The translations under genes were made by a program, and so were the position numbers. Positions 5,104 to 12,843 of a DNA stretch of 13,042 nt are shown piece after piece. The notes under the pieces were generated by a model, which saw nothing but the letters and a program-made list of their open reading frames with translations, was not told the DNA's origin and made no database searches. Source of the stretch: Desulfuromonadales bacterium (GTDB lineage Bacteria; Desulfobacterota; Desulfuromonadia; Desulfuromonadales; BM103); assembly GCA_030614505.1 (NCBI GenBank), contig JAUWTX010000031.1, positions 1 through 13,042 of the forward strand, in the 5' to 3' direction. Within the stretch, counting starts at the first letter, position 1. The number at the start of each line of letters is the position of its first letter.

Positions 5104-5719
5104 GAGACCCTCCGACAGCATCAAGGAAAATATCGAGGGTTGCCGGGTCGGGCAGCAGAAAGAAGTGCCCCTTGATGGCAAAATCCTGGTCCGGGCTGCC
5201 GGTAAAATCGGTTTCTACAATCATGGCCAGATCACTGGACTGGCTCAGGTCGATCAGAACATAATCGACCACAGCTCCGGCCATGTCATAGGCAAGCAGA
5301 GGCACCGAGGGAATCAATGATTTATTAAGCAGGTTGCCCAGGGCGCTGAGGTATGCCGAGGCGAGGATATTACCGACTTCTTTCAAGGCAGATTCAGACA
5401 TCTCGTTCAAGACCAGCTTTTTCTCCTGCTGGCCAAGCAGGCTGCAGAGCAGGAGATGGGCACTCTCCTCGGGGAAGAGCAACATGATACTGCCGCGGGC
5501 ATCGCCGAGAATCTGTAGGGTGATGCCGACCATCAGCTTTTCGGCACCGCCGAGATGCTCCGGGACCTGGCTGATTTCGGTGATCGTGACATGCGGGACC
5601 CGCAGGTATACGGGTTGGCCGATCATCTGTGAAAGGGCCGTTGCAGCATGTCCCATACCTATATTGCTGAGCTCTTTCAAGGTGTCCAGCTGGACGTTGT
5701 TCAGTTCACGAAAGGGCAT
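5096..5719 (-). CDS. cheC: CheC, CheY-P phosphatase
   Basis: CheC dephosphorylates CheY-P and binds CheD. This 207-residue protein has both pseudo-symmetric phosphatase sites of the family (S/D-x3-E-x2-N...P). Site 1 is DTLKELSNIGMGHAATALSQ, ending at GQP. Site 2 is SALKEVGNILASAYLSAL, ending at IPSVP. Both Glu and Asn pairs are intact, so it is probably an active CheC and not a CheX or FliY. There is no flagellar-switch (SpoA) domain. I chose the ATG at 5719 (MPFRELNN), preceded by AGGAGG at about 6 nt, over the TTG 18 nt upstream. It begins 14 nt after cheA and overlaps cheD by 8 nt, which suggests translational coupling of partner proteins. Confidence 0.93.
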   Translation of the reverse strand: MPFRELNNVQLDTLKELSNIGMGHAATALSQMIGQPVYLRVPHVTITEISQVPEHLGGAEKLMVGITLQILGDARGSIMLLFPEESAHLLLCSLLGQQEKKLVLNEMSESALKEVGNILASAYLSALGNLLNKSLIPSVPLLAYDMAGAVVDYVLIDLSQSSDLAMIVETDFTGSPDQDFAIKGHFFLLPDPATLDIFLDAVGGSHD

Positions 5720-5733
5720 CAAATCCTCCTGGA

Positions 5734-7689
5734 TCAATCGTTTGCCAAAAGTTGGTGGTTCTCAAGCAAAGATTGTGGGTCGACAATGAAAACGACTTGA
5801 CCGTCACCTTCTATGGTAGCACCGCTCAGGCCTGTCAAGAGGTTCAGGGGGAATCCGAGGCTTTTAACAAAAGCCTCACGATGGCCAAGAAAGTGGTCTA
5901 TTTGCAGGCCGATACGCCGACCCTGTACTTCGGTCAGAACCACCCAGGTGATTTCTCCTGCAGGGACTTCCGGCAGGCCAAGAGCTGCGGTAAGTGAGTA
6001 GAGGCTGACATCTTCTTCATCGAGACGAAATACCCTTTTTCCCCCAGACCTCTGTATTTCGCTGGTTGGTAGATCCAAAGTTCTCTGGACACGGGTGATG
6101 GGGATGGCCAGGTGGTGCCCGGCACAACTGACCAACAGGATTTTGATGATGGCAATGGAGAGTGGCAGCCGCATCTGGAAGCGGGTTCCCTCACCGGGTG
6201 CAGAAATAATTTTCAGAGTTCCGCCGAGCTTGCTGATTGCGGACTTAACCACATCCATACCTACGCCACGGCCGGAGGTCTCTGTAACCTTTTCCACGGT
6301 GGAGAAGCCTGGCTGGCAAACCAGCATCAAGGCATCATGGTCGCTTAACTTGGCTGCCTGTGAAGTCGTCATTAAAGTACGATCGACAGCCTTCTGGCGA
6401 ATTAGATCAGGGTCCATACCTTTGCCGTCATCGGCGACCTCAACCAGAACCAGGTCTTTTTCACGACGGGCAGAAACCGTAACAACGCCATCTTTTTCAA
6501 TGCCATGATCCACGGCGTTGCGCACTAGGTGTACCAGAGGGTCAGTAAGTTCCTCAAGAATCGCGCGATCAATACGGATATTGGTGCCAGTCAGGCGCAG
6601 AGAGGCTTTTTTGCCAGTTTTACGGCTTAAGTCGCGGACAATGCGTGGCAGACGCCCGGTAATGTTTTCTAACGGCATCAGGCGAGCCTGGAGAACATGG
6701 TGATGCAGATCGTCGATCAATCGTCTGGTTTGGCCGAGTGTCTGAGTCAGATTCTCCCAGTCGCGTCCGTTTGTTGCCGTATTAAGCATATGACGATTAG
6801 TGATCAGTTCTCCAGTCAGGTTAACAAACTGGTCAAGCAAATCGGTGCGGACGCGAATGGTGCGAACGTCCTCATCGCGCCTGCGGTTTTCATCCTTGCG
6901 CCGGTCCTCGATAAAACGAACCTTAACGACTCCACTGATCTGCCGCAGGGCTTCCTCAATATTCTCCTTGGTCAGCGAGGTGCGTAACCAGGCCTGGACC
7001 TGCTGGCAGGGTGCACCCCCGCGCAATTCAGCCAGGTCCGGTTTGCTCGATATCAGCTCACCGGATTTTTCCAGTTCGCGCAGAATCAGGATGCAGCGGG
7101 CTGCCGCCGCCGGGGTGTCTTCAGCCAGATCGACAAGGACTTGAAAAGCCTCCGTATTTTCTAGGGCGGGCTCTTCTTTGGGAATATCTGAATCCACTTT
7201 AACGTCAGTGGTTGTCTCCAGTTCAGACTCCGAATCTGCCTCTGCCACGGGTGTGATTTCTTCAAGCACTCCCTCAATATCAGCAGCGGTGAAAGGTTCT
7301 TCCAGGCTGTCCTCTACTATTTCAACCTTCAGAGGCGTTTCACTTATGAAGCCGTCGGTCTCTCTTTCTGGCTGACCGGCCTGCAGGTCGTCAAGGAGGC
7401 TTTCAAGGAGGTCGATTCCGGCCAGGAGATAATCGATTGTCGTGGAGGGTACTTCGCCTGTGGTGCGAAAGCCGTCAAGAAGTCCCTCAAGATGATGGGA
7501 CAGCTGCGCTGTGCGATCAAAGCCCATGGTTGCTGCCATGCCCTTGATCGAGTGCGCCTCACGGAACAGGTCGTCAATCGTTTCCCTGTTGCCAGGTTCT
7601 TGCTCCAGGGTGACGACCAGTTTATTGAGGTTGTTGATGTGTTCCCGGGTTTCGCTTAAGAAAAGATCCCGGTATTGGGACATGTCCAT
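5734..7689 (-). CDS. cheA: CheA, chemotaxis histidine kinase
   Basis: This 651-residue kinase autophosphorylates and passes phosphate to CheY. Domain order: P1 HPt (residues 1-110) with phospho-acceptor His46 in FREAHSIKGMAATMGF; an acidic linker (about 110-175); a P2-like CheY-docking domain (about 180-270, from FQVLVDLAEDTPAAAARC to ISGVVKVRFIEDRR); P3 dimerisation helices (LLDQFVNLTGELITNRHML, DDLHHHVLQARLMPL); P4 ATPase with N box HLVRNAVDHGIE, G1 ADDGKGMD and G2 GRGVGMDVVKS; and P5 CheW-like regulatory domain at the C terminus. All catalytic motifs look intact. The start is ATG 7689, 19 nt after the cheY stop. A longer frame into cheY is rejected, because the P1 domain begins directly at MDMSQYRDLFLSE. 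Confidence 0.96.
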   Translation of the reverse strand: MDMSQYRDLFLSETREHINNLNKLVVTLEQEPGNRETIDDLFREAHSIKGMAATMGFDRTAQLSHHLEGLLDGFRTTGEVPSTTIDYLLAGIDLLESLLDDLQAGQPERETDGFISETPLKVEIVEDSLEEPFTAADIEGVLEEITPVAEADSESELETTTDVKVDSDIPKEEPALENTEAFQVLVDLAEDTPAAAARCILILRELEKSGELISSKPDLAELRGGAPCQQVQAWLRTSLTKENIEEALRQISGVVKVRFIEDRRKDENRRRDEDVRTIRVRTDLLDQFVNLTGELITNRHMLNTATNGRDWENLTQTLGQTRRLIDDLHHHVLQARLMPLENITGRLPRIVRDLSRKTGKKASLRLTGTNIRIDRAILEELTDPLVHLVRNAVDHGIEKDGVVTVSARREKDLVLVEVADDGKGMDPDLIRQKAVDRTLMTTSQAAKLSDHDALMLVCQPGFSTVEKVTETSGRGVGMDVVKSAISKLGGTLKIISAPGEGTRFQMRLPLSIAIIKILLVSCAGHHLAIPITRVQRTLDLPTSEIQRSGGKRVFRLDEEDVSLYSLTAALGLPEVPAGEITWVVLTEVQGRRIGLQIDHFLGHREAFVKSLGFPLNLLTGLSGATIEGDGQVVFIVDPQSLLENHQLLAND

Positions 7690-7708
7690 AACAGTTTCCG
7701 GAGGCTTT

Positions 7709-8077
7709 TTAGATGTGGCCTGTAATCCGTTTGACGATTTCGAGGACTTTATCTTCCTTGAACGGTTTAACGATAAAATCTTTTGCACCTGATTCAACCG
7801 CATCGAGGACCAGTGAATCCTGACCAAGGGCGCTGACCATCACCACGCAGGCTTCCGGGTCCTCGGCTATAATATCCTGCAATGCCTCGATGCCACTCTT
7901 CTTGGGCATGACAATGTCCATAGTCACCAGATCCGGTTTGGTTTCCTGGTAGAGTTGCAGAGCCATTTCACCATTTTCCGCTTCGGCGATTACGTCATAA
8001 CCTGCTCGGACAAAGATGTCCTTAAGCATATTGCGCATAAAAAGCGCATCATCGACAACCATCACTCGCAAGGCCAT
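7709..8077 (-). CDS. cheY: CheY, single-domain response regulator
   Basis: A 122-residue receiver domain with no output domain, the usual CheY form that binds the flagellar switch or competes for phosphate. The acidic pair is Asp9-Asp10, the phosphorylation site Asp54 (TMDIVMP), the switch residue Ser (MVSALG) in place of the more common Thr, and the conserved Lys in VKPF near residue 104. It starts at ATG 8077, with AGGAGA overlapping the cheW stop, and cheA follows after 19 nt. CheC encoded in the same operon is the likely phosphatase. Confidence 0.95.
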   Translation of the reverse strand: MALRVMVVDDALFMRNMLKDIFVRAGYDVIAEAENGEMALQLYQETKPDLVTMDIVMPKKSGIEALQDIIAEDPEACVVMVSALGQDSLVLDAVESGAKDFIVKPFKEDKVLEIVKRITGHI

Positions 8078-8086
8078 AAATTTCTC

Positions 8087-8515
8087 CTATTCAGCTTCAG
8101 CATAAATATTCTCTAGTCGGTTAAATACTTCATCCGTATCAAGCAGGTTGACCACTATCTCGTCCAGGTTGATTACGCCGCGAATTGCCTTGTTCTCGGA
8201 ATTTGCCGAAATCGGCTCTAGATCTGAAAGGTCCAGTTCGACAATTCTTTCGATACAGCTGACTGTTAATGCCAGGGCTTTGAACGCCGGAGTGAGAACC
8301 ACATGTCGATGGTCGCGCTTTTCTCCCGTGAAACCGAGCAGAGCCGGAAGATCGATCACTGCGAGGATCTGTCCGTGAAAATTGATGGCTCCAGTGAGAA
8401 CCCCCTCGGTGCGCGGCACATAGTGCAGAGAAAGGTCTTCGACTATCTCCTGAATGGCATCTATTTCCAGGCCGTAAACCTCTTCGGCGAGTGTAAAGAT
8501 CAGGGTCAAGGCCAT
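8087..8515 (-). CDS. cheW: CheW, receptor-kinase coupling protein
   Basis: A 142-residue CheW domain that bridges the chemoreceptor and CheA. It shows the two SH3-like subdomain signatures: FTLAEEVYGLEIDAIQEIVED, then VLTGAINFHGQILAVIDLPALLGF, and near the C terminus IRGVINLDEIVVNLLD. It is a little shorter than E. coli CheW (167 residues). It starts at ATG 8515, 3 nt after the mcp stop, with the ribosome binding site GAGGAG inside the end of mcp. The gene spacing suggests tight translational coupling of MCP and CheW. Confidence 0.93.
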   Translation of the reverse strand: MALTLIFTLAEEVYGLEIDAIQEIVEDLSLHYVPRTEGVLTGAINFHGQILAVIDLPALLGFTGEKRDHRHVVLTPAFKALALTVSCIERIVELDLSDLEPISANSENKAIRGVINLDEIVVNLLDTDEVFNRLENIYAEAE

Positions 8516-8518
8516 AAA

Positions 8519-9796
8519 TCAGACCTTCTCCTCTTTGACCAGTTTGAATTGCTTGACGATCTGGAGCATTGCCTCCGACATGGTGGAGAGGTCTTTGGCC
8601 GACAGGGCCAACTCCTCCATGGAGGCGGATTGCTCCTGGGTGACCGCAGAGACTTGTTCGGTCGCTGCTGCGTTGTCAGATACCACCCTGTCAATCTCAT
8701 CAATTGCCTGGGTGATTCGTTCGGCACTGGAGATCTGCTGTTCCGACAACTCAGCGATACTGTTGGCTTTGGCTCGGGTCCCCTCGGCCTTCTGAGTAAT
8801 TACCGTGAACGTCTGGTCGGTCCGGTCGACTGCCTCGCGACTGCTCTTCATTTCCTCGATAACCTGGGTCATCGAAGACTGCACCCGTTGGCCTTCGTCA
8901 CGGATCTCCTCCACCAGACTGGTTATCTCGTCGGCAGAGATGGTGGTCGAATCAGCTAATTTCCGGATCTCGTCTGCAACCACAGCAAAACCGTGACCGT
9001 ATTCTCCGGCTCGTGCCGCTTCGATTGTTGCGTTAAGGGCGAGCAGATTGGTTTTCTGGGCAATGCCGTTGATGACTTCAACGAAGGTGCTGATTTTCTG
9101 CAACCGGACGATGAAGGTTACCATCTGCTGGTCGCTGCTCTCCACTTCGGCAAGGACTTGACGAATGCTGCCGAGACTGGCACCAGCCAGTTCACTGCCG
9201 CTATTGGCAGCTTCCACGGTTTGGTGAGCTGATTCAGCGACTTTCTTTGCCGAAGCCGCGACCAGGTTGATCGACATCGCCACTTCTTTAAAGAGTCGGT
9301 TCGATTTCTCCACCATCTCCGCCTGAGTTTCAGCGCCTTTGCTGATCTGGTCAACGGTTCTGGCAACTTCTTGAGACGAAGCAGACATCTCCAGCGAGGT
9401 TCCGGAAAGATTTTGCGCTGAGCCGGCAACCCGGAAGGCGATGCCGCGGATATCGCCGACTAAGGCACGCAGGCTCTTCTGAATGTGATTCATGGCCTTT
9501 GCCAGATCGCTGGTTTCGTCCGGGAAACTGCCTTCCTTCAGCTTAATCTCTTCAGACAGGTCCCCTCGACTGATTCGGTCACCAGCCGAGGTCAACCGGC
9601 GAATATTTGCAGTGAACGCCCGGGAAAAGAGTGCGCCGATTATCAGGCCGACCACCAGAGAGCAAAAAATGGAAAAGACCTGCTGGAACTCTGGCTGTAT
9701 TGCCTCGATATAAGGAACCGCCTGGTTGACGAGAATGCCTGCGACAACCACGACCATGAAACCGATAATAAATTTGTGACTGATTTCGACGCGCAT
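8519..9796 (-). CDS. Methyl-accepting chemotaxis protein without a periplasmic sensor domain
   Basis: This 425-residue receptor has two transmembrane segments near the N terminus (about residues 8-27 and 42-59), separated by only about 14 residues (NQAVPYIEAIQPEF), so no extracellular ligand domain exists. A HAMP-type segment (RRLTSAGDRISRGDL) follows, then a long coiled-coil signalling domain with the conserved hairpin tip IAQKTNLLALNATIEAARAG. By comparison with E. coli Tsr, the C-terminal arm beyond the tip is about two heptads longer, suggesting the 40H class. There is no NWETF-like CheR-tether at the C terminus (...FKLVKEEKV). It may sense membrane or cytoplasmic cues, or be signalled by a partner. 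It starts at ATG 9796 with AAGGAG 8 nt upstream; cheR lies 67 nt before it. Confidence 0.93.
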   Translation of the reverse strand: MRVEISHKFIIGFMVVVVAGILVNQAVPYIEAIQPEFQQVFSIFCSLVVGLIIGALFSRAFTANIRRLTSAGDRISRGDLSEEIKLKEGSFPDETSDLAKAMNHIQKSLRALVGDIRGIAFRVAGSAQNLSGTSLEMSASSQEVARTVDQISKGAETQAEMVEKSNRLFKEVAMSINLVAASAKKVAESAHQTVEAANSGSELAGASLGSIRQVLAEVESSDQQMVTFIVRLQKISTFVEVINGIAQKTNLLALNATIEAARAGEYGHGFAVVADEIRKLADSTTISADEITSLVEEIRDEGQRVQSSMTQVIEEMKSSREAVDRTDQTFTVITQKAEGTRAKANSIAELSEQQISSAERITQAIDEIDRVVSDNAAATEQVSAVTQEQSASMEELALSAKDLSTMSEAMLQIVKQFKLVKEEKV

Positions 9797-9815
9797 GATT
9801 CTAACTCCTTACCGG

Positions 9816-9834
9816 GCAGCCATCTAATGGCTGC
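9816..9834. other. Hairpin between cheR and mcp
   Basis: 8-bp arms GCAGCCAT and ATGGCTGC have a 3-nt loop. It lies in the 67-bp gap between the two genes, just upstream of the mcp ribosome binding site. No T-tract follows, so it is not a terminator by consensus; it could be an mRNA stability or processing element. Confidence 0.5.
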
Positions 9835-9863
9835 TAATGTATCATCAATGGAGGACCGGGCTC

Positions 9864-10730
9864 CTATTCGACGGGTGCTGTGACAGGTTCGTTCGTACGG
9901 CGATAGACCCGCTCCACAGGAAACTCCGATTGATAATAGCGGCGTGTGTTGCCGGTTATGGTCTCGGACCGACCCAGGATCAGAGCCCCATGTTCCGGCA
10001 AGGATGCCGCAAAGCGAGACAGGATGCGTTCCTGTTCAGGTCGCGTAAAATAAATAAGAACATTGCGGCAGAGAATCAGGTCCGCCACAGGGTAGTCGCT
10101 AGCGGTCATAATATTGTGTTGCAGAAACTCTACTTTGGCGCGTACTCGATCAATAAGCTGATAGTGACCATTTTTGACTCGAAAATATTTCTCGAGAACC
10201 GCAAGCGGCACTTCTTTCAGACGCGTTGCATTGAAGAGACCTAAACGGGCTGTCTCCAGCACTGGTTTGCTTATGTCCGTGGCCAGGATGCGGATATCCA
10301 GACCGGCCACGGCCAGGTCATCAACCAGCAGGGCCAGAGAGTAGGGCTCCTCGCCGGAAGCACAGCCGGCACTCCAAAGGGTTAGTTCGGTTCGCCCGGC
10401 AATTCGAGCACGACGACAAAGGTCCGGCAGAATCTTCTGTTCGAGAATCCGGAAGGTGCCCGGATTGCGGAAAAACTGGGAGACATGGATGGAGATGGTC
10501 GCCAGCAGAGTATCCAATTCATCCCGGTCCATCACCAGCCGTTTCAGATAGGAGTCAAAATCGGCCACCTGGCAGCTACGGAGACGCTTGGCGATCCGTC
10601 GGCGGATACAGCGGTCCTTGTACTGGCCGAGATCGAACTGGCGTCTATCACGCAGAAGTTTCTTGATCGACGAGAATTCGTCGTCCGAAAGATCGTCACC
10701 TGTCCATATCTGATTGGATGGCTCAGTCAT
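9864..10730 (-). CDS. cheR: CheR, chemoreceptor methyltransferase
   Basis: CheR transfers methyl groups from SAM to glutamates of chemoreceptors. This 288-residue protein has the N-terminal CheR helical domain (about residues 15-70) and a SAM-dependent methyltransferase core. The core includes ISIHVSQFFRNPGTF, the SAM motif LWSAGCASGEEPYSLAL, ILATDIS, and LILCRNVLIYFTRPEQERIL. It starts at ATG 10730 behind GAGAGG, 8 nt after the thiL stop; the longer frame from TTG 10751 overlaps thiL and is not needed. There is no C-terminal TPR, and no cheB is present in the window. Confidence 0.94.
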   Translation of the reverse strand: MTEPSNQIWTGDDLSDDEFSSIKKLLRDRRQFDLGQYKDRCIRRRIAKRLRSCQVADFDSYLKRLVMDRDELDTLLATISIHVSQFFRNPGTFRILEQKILPDLCRRARIAGRTELTLWSAGCASGEEPYSLALLVDDLAVAGLDIRILATDISKPVLETARLGLFNATRLKEVPLAVLEKYFRVKNGHYQLIDRVRAKVEFLQHNIMTASDYPVADLILCRNVLIYFTRPEQERILSRFAASLPEHGALILGRSETITGNTRRYYQSEFPVERVYRRTNEPVTAPVE

Positions 10731-10738
10731 ACTGCCTC

Positions 10739-11731
10739 TCAAGACCGACAAAAATGGTCATATCCCCTGACAAGGATAGGTCGTACTACCCCCGTCTTGT
10801 CTTGGAGCGAAAGAGCCCCGGAACCCTTTTGAATGACCCCAAGTGAAGTAATCGGCAGCTCTAGCTCAACGCTGAGTGCTTCAACGTCTGCCACCTTTCC
10901 AGGAGCCACAGTAAAGAGAAGTTCATAGTCTTCACCACCGTAAAGAGCCAATTCCCGTAGCTCGGGTTCTCTGCCAGCGCTGCGCAGAAAAGCTTCCGAC
11001 AGAGGTAACTTGCTTTCTTCGATGAAGCCATCTACTTGAGATGCCTGCAGGATATGCTCCAAATCGCTGGCCAGACCGTCGGAAATATCGATCATGGCAC
11101 TGGCAAGGCGACGTTCGCCAAGCAGACGTCCGAGTTCGACCTGTGCTGTTGGCCGATGGTGACGGGCCAGAAGGGTTGCTTCCGGTTCCTTTCCATCGCT
11201 TAGTAAATGCAGGACAAGAGCGCTGTCTCCTAATGTTCCAGAGACCATGATCAGGTCTTCAGGGTGCGCGCCGTCACGCCCGATGGACTGATGTGCCGGT
11301 GTACTCCCCTCGACGGTGACCGAAATCATCCATGGGCCGGGGCTGCGGCAGGTATCGCCACCAACGAGAGTCACATTGTGGTGTTCTGCTTCATCGAGCG
11401 CGCCTTTGAGAAATGCGTTAATATCGTCCAGGTCGGTTTCGCCGGGGCAAGCCAGCCCCAGGTAGAGATAGTGGGGTATGCCACCCATGGCGGCGATGTC
11501 GCTGAGATTGACGGCCACGGCCTTGTGACCGAGGTCCTCGAAGGAGGTCCAGTCACGGCGAAAGTGGATCTCCTCGATCAGCAAGTCGGTCGAAGTCAGC
11601 AGGTGGTGTCCCTCAGGGAGGCTTACTTCGGCGGCATCATCGCCGATGCCACGGTGAACGCCTGGTCCCACCCGCACACTTTTCCGGATCTGTTCAATCA
11701 ATCCGAATTCGCCCAGCTTACTTAGTTTCAA
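10739..11731 (-). CDS. thiL: ThiL, thiamine-monophosphate kinase
   Basis: ThiL phosphorylates thiamine monophosphate to thiamine pyrophosphate with ATP, the last step of cofactor synthesis. The 330-residue protein is of usual length and carries the family motifs: KLGEFGLI at the N terminus, RGIGDDAA (about residues 28-33), TDLLIEEIHFRR, GHKAVAVNLSDIAAMGG, VGGDTCRS, VSGTLGDSA, MIDISDGLASDLEHI and YGGEDYELLF. I use TTG 11731 as the start, because GGGGAGAG lies 6 nt before it and homology begins there. The upstream ATG at 11803 lies within the predicted promoter. It opens a cluster with cheR only 8 nt downstream, giving an unusual partnership of a metabolic gene and chemotaxis genes. Confidence 0.95.
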   Translation of the reverse strand: MKLSKLGEFGLIEQIRKSVRVGPGVHRGIGDDAAEVSLPEGHHLLTSTDLLIEEIHFRRDWTSFEDLGHKAVAVNLSDIAAMGGIPHYLYLGLACPGETDLDDINAFLKGALDEAEHHNVTLVGGDTCRSPGPWMISVTVEGSTPAHQSIGRDGAHPEDLIMVSGTLGDSALVLHLLSDGKEPEATLLARHHRPTAQVELGRLLGERRLASAMIDISDGLASDLEHILQASQVDGFIEESKLPLSEAFLRSAGREPELRELALYGGEDYELLFTVAPGKVADVEALSVELELPITSLGVIQKGSGALSLQDKTGVVRPILVRGYDHFCRS

Positions 11732-11802
11732 AAGAGTCTCTCCCCATGCGCAACCCAGGAGCTTGTCAAGTCTGACAGACTCCCAAATTTTATAACAAGC
11801 CA

Positions 11803-11830
11803 TTTTTATTTATGAATTCATCTCTGTCAA
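11803..11830 (-). promoter_or_regulatory. Sigma70-like promoter for thiL-che cluster
   Basis: TTGACA (11825-11830) and TAAAAA (11803-11808) are 16 nt apart on the minus strand. The -35 is perfect and the -10 matches 4 of 6. This places the transcription start about 65 nt before the thiL TTG. It is the only convincing promoter upstream of the cluster. Confidence 0.6.
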
Positions 11831-11849
11831 GTGTGCATACCACATTGCT

Positions 11850-12605
11850 TCACCAGCTAAATTCGCACTGATCCCAAGTGTCGGGTGCACCCGTGAAGCG
11901 GCGTTCGATAAAAAGGTGCTTATCATCAGAGAATCTCGACAGCAGGGTGGAACAGCGTGTCCCATAATGGTTCTTGGTGATAAAGGCTGCCGAAAGGGCA
12001 CGCTCCCATTCGAGAGGGACGCCGGTGTCCGGCAATTCTGTATCGGGCGCGATGGTCGTGTCGGACAGGATAGCAAAGGCGCTGTCTCGATCAAGCTGAG
12101 GCTTGGTTAGCAACTCGTGCATGGCCTGCTTGCCGTGCACGACTTTTGGCCAGGGGGTGTCGAGGATATGATTGCTCAGGCCATAGATCCCAGGCTCCAA
12201 ACGCCGTCCTGGAACGTTGCGGTTGGCACTGTACCAGAGCTCGTCTCCGTCACCCAGCAAAAGGTTGAAACCTGCGTATTCAGAAGCCTGTTCGGTCATG
12301 CCGGCCAGGAAGTCTTGTGGTGAATCATTCCCAAGCAGGTAATCACGCACCAGCCAGCCACGCGAACGGGTGCTGTGGTGGTTGCTCTTGATGCCTTCAC
12401 GTATGTTGGTAACGCTTGCCCAGCGCGAGCCACGAACTCCAAACCAGCTGCCACCGGAGACCAGGTCGCGTCCGGCGATCAATTCAGGGCATTCGTTCCA
12501 GGGCTCAGCGGCAGCCGTTGATCGAGCATAGAACTCATCGCGGTTGGCCAGCACCAATAGTGGTCTCTGCTCAGTCAGTTGGTGAGCGATCAGGATCAGG
12601 CACAT
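11850..12605 (-). CDS. NRDE/TANGO2-family protein
   Basis: A 251-residue protein of the NRDE (TANGO2) family. It begins MCLILIAHQ, with Cys2 as in the family, and has the name-giving NRDE motif at residues 21-24 (LANRDEFYARS). Further conserved parts are IAGRDLVSGGSWFGV, SRGWLVRDYL and YGTRCSTLL. Mammalian TANGO2 is linked to haem/lipid handling, but bacterial function is not established, so I give none. I chose ATG 12605, with AAAAGGA about 7 nt upstream; a longer frame would hide Cys2. The next gene downstream is thiL, 118 bp away. Promoter-like TTGTCA/CAAAAT at 17 nt spacing lies in the divergent intergenic region upstream. Confidence 0.9.
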   Translation of the reverse strand: MCLILIAHQLTEQRPLLVLANRDEFYARSTAAAEPWNECPELIAGRDLVSGGSWFGVRGSRWASVTNIREGIKSNHHSTRSRGWLVRDYLLGNDSPQDFLAGMTEQASEYAGFNLLLGDGDELWYSANRNVPGRRLEPGIYGLSNHILDTPWPKVVHGKQAMHELLTKPQLDRDSAFAILSDTTIAPDTELPDTGVPLEWERALSAAFITKNHYGTRCSTLLSRFSDDKHLFIERRFTGAPDTWDQCEFSW

Positions 12606-12691
12606 GGAAGCATCCTTTTCTTGCAATCTGCATCCATGAGTAACTGGCGGATGAAGATACAAGGTATGTCCGCTAATTTTGACAGGTTTGG

Positions 12692-12708
12692 TTGATTATG
12701 ACAATCAA
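12692..12708. promoter_or_regulatory. Inverted repeat in divergent intergenic region
   Basis: TTGATT-N5-AATCAA is nearly symmetrical about the central G. It recalls Crp/Fnr-type half sites, but the spacing differs from a canonical FNR box (TTGAT-N4-ATCAA). It overlaps the minus-strand promoter-like sequence of the NRDE gene and could affect both divergent genes. Confidence 0.4.
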
Positions 12709-12734
12709 GATGGAGAAAACAATTAGTTCATTAT

Positions 12735-12763
12735 TTGACAGCTTCAGATTACAACGTAATACT
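12735..12763 (+). promoter_or_regulatory. Sigma70-like promoter for the ABC binding-protein gene
   Basis: TTGACA (12735-12740) and AATACT (12758-12763) are 17 nt apart, followed by a leader of about 75 nt to the ATG at 12844. Another TTGACA at 12679 lacks a good -10. Confidence 0.5.
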
Positions 12764-12843
12764 TAATATGTTGTTTTTATTCATCTTGAAGTGTCCTTCG
12801 CGGATGCAGTTCACTAACCCTAAAAGTCTTAGGAGGTAAGCAG

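Noticed and set aside
8303..8959. 218-codon plus-strand open frame opposite cheW and mcp
   Set aside because: It is antisense to two well-supported genes and its translation is not protein-like.
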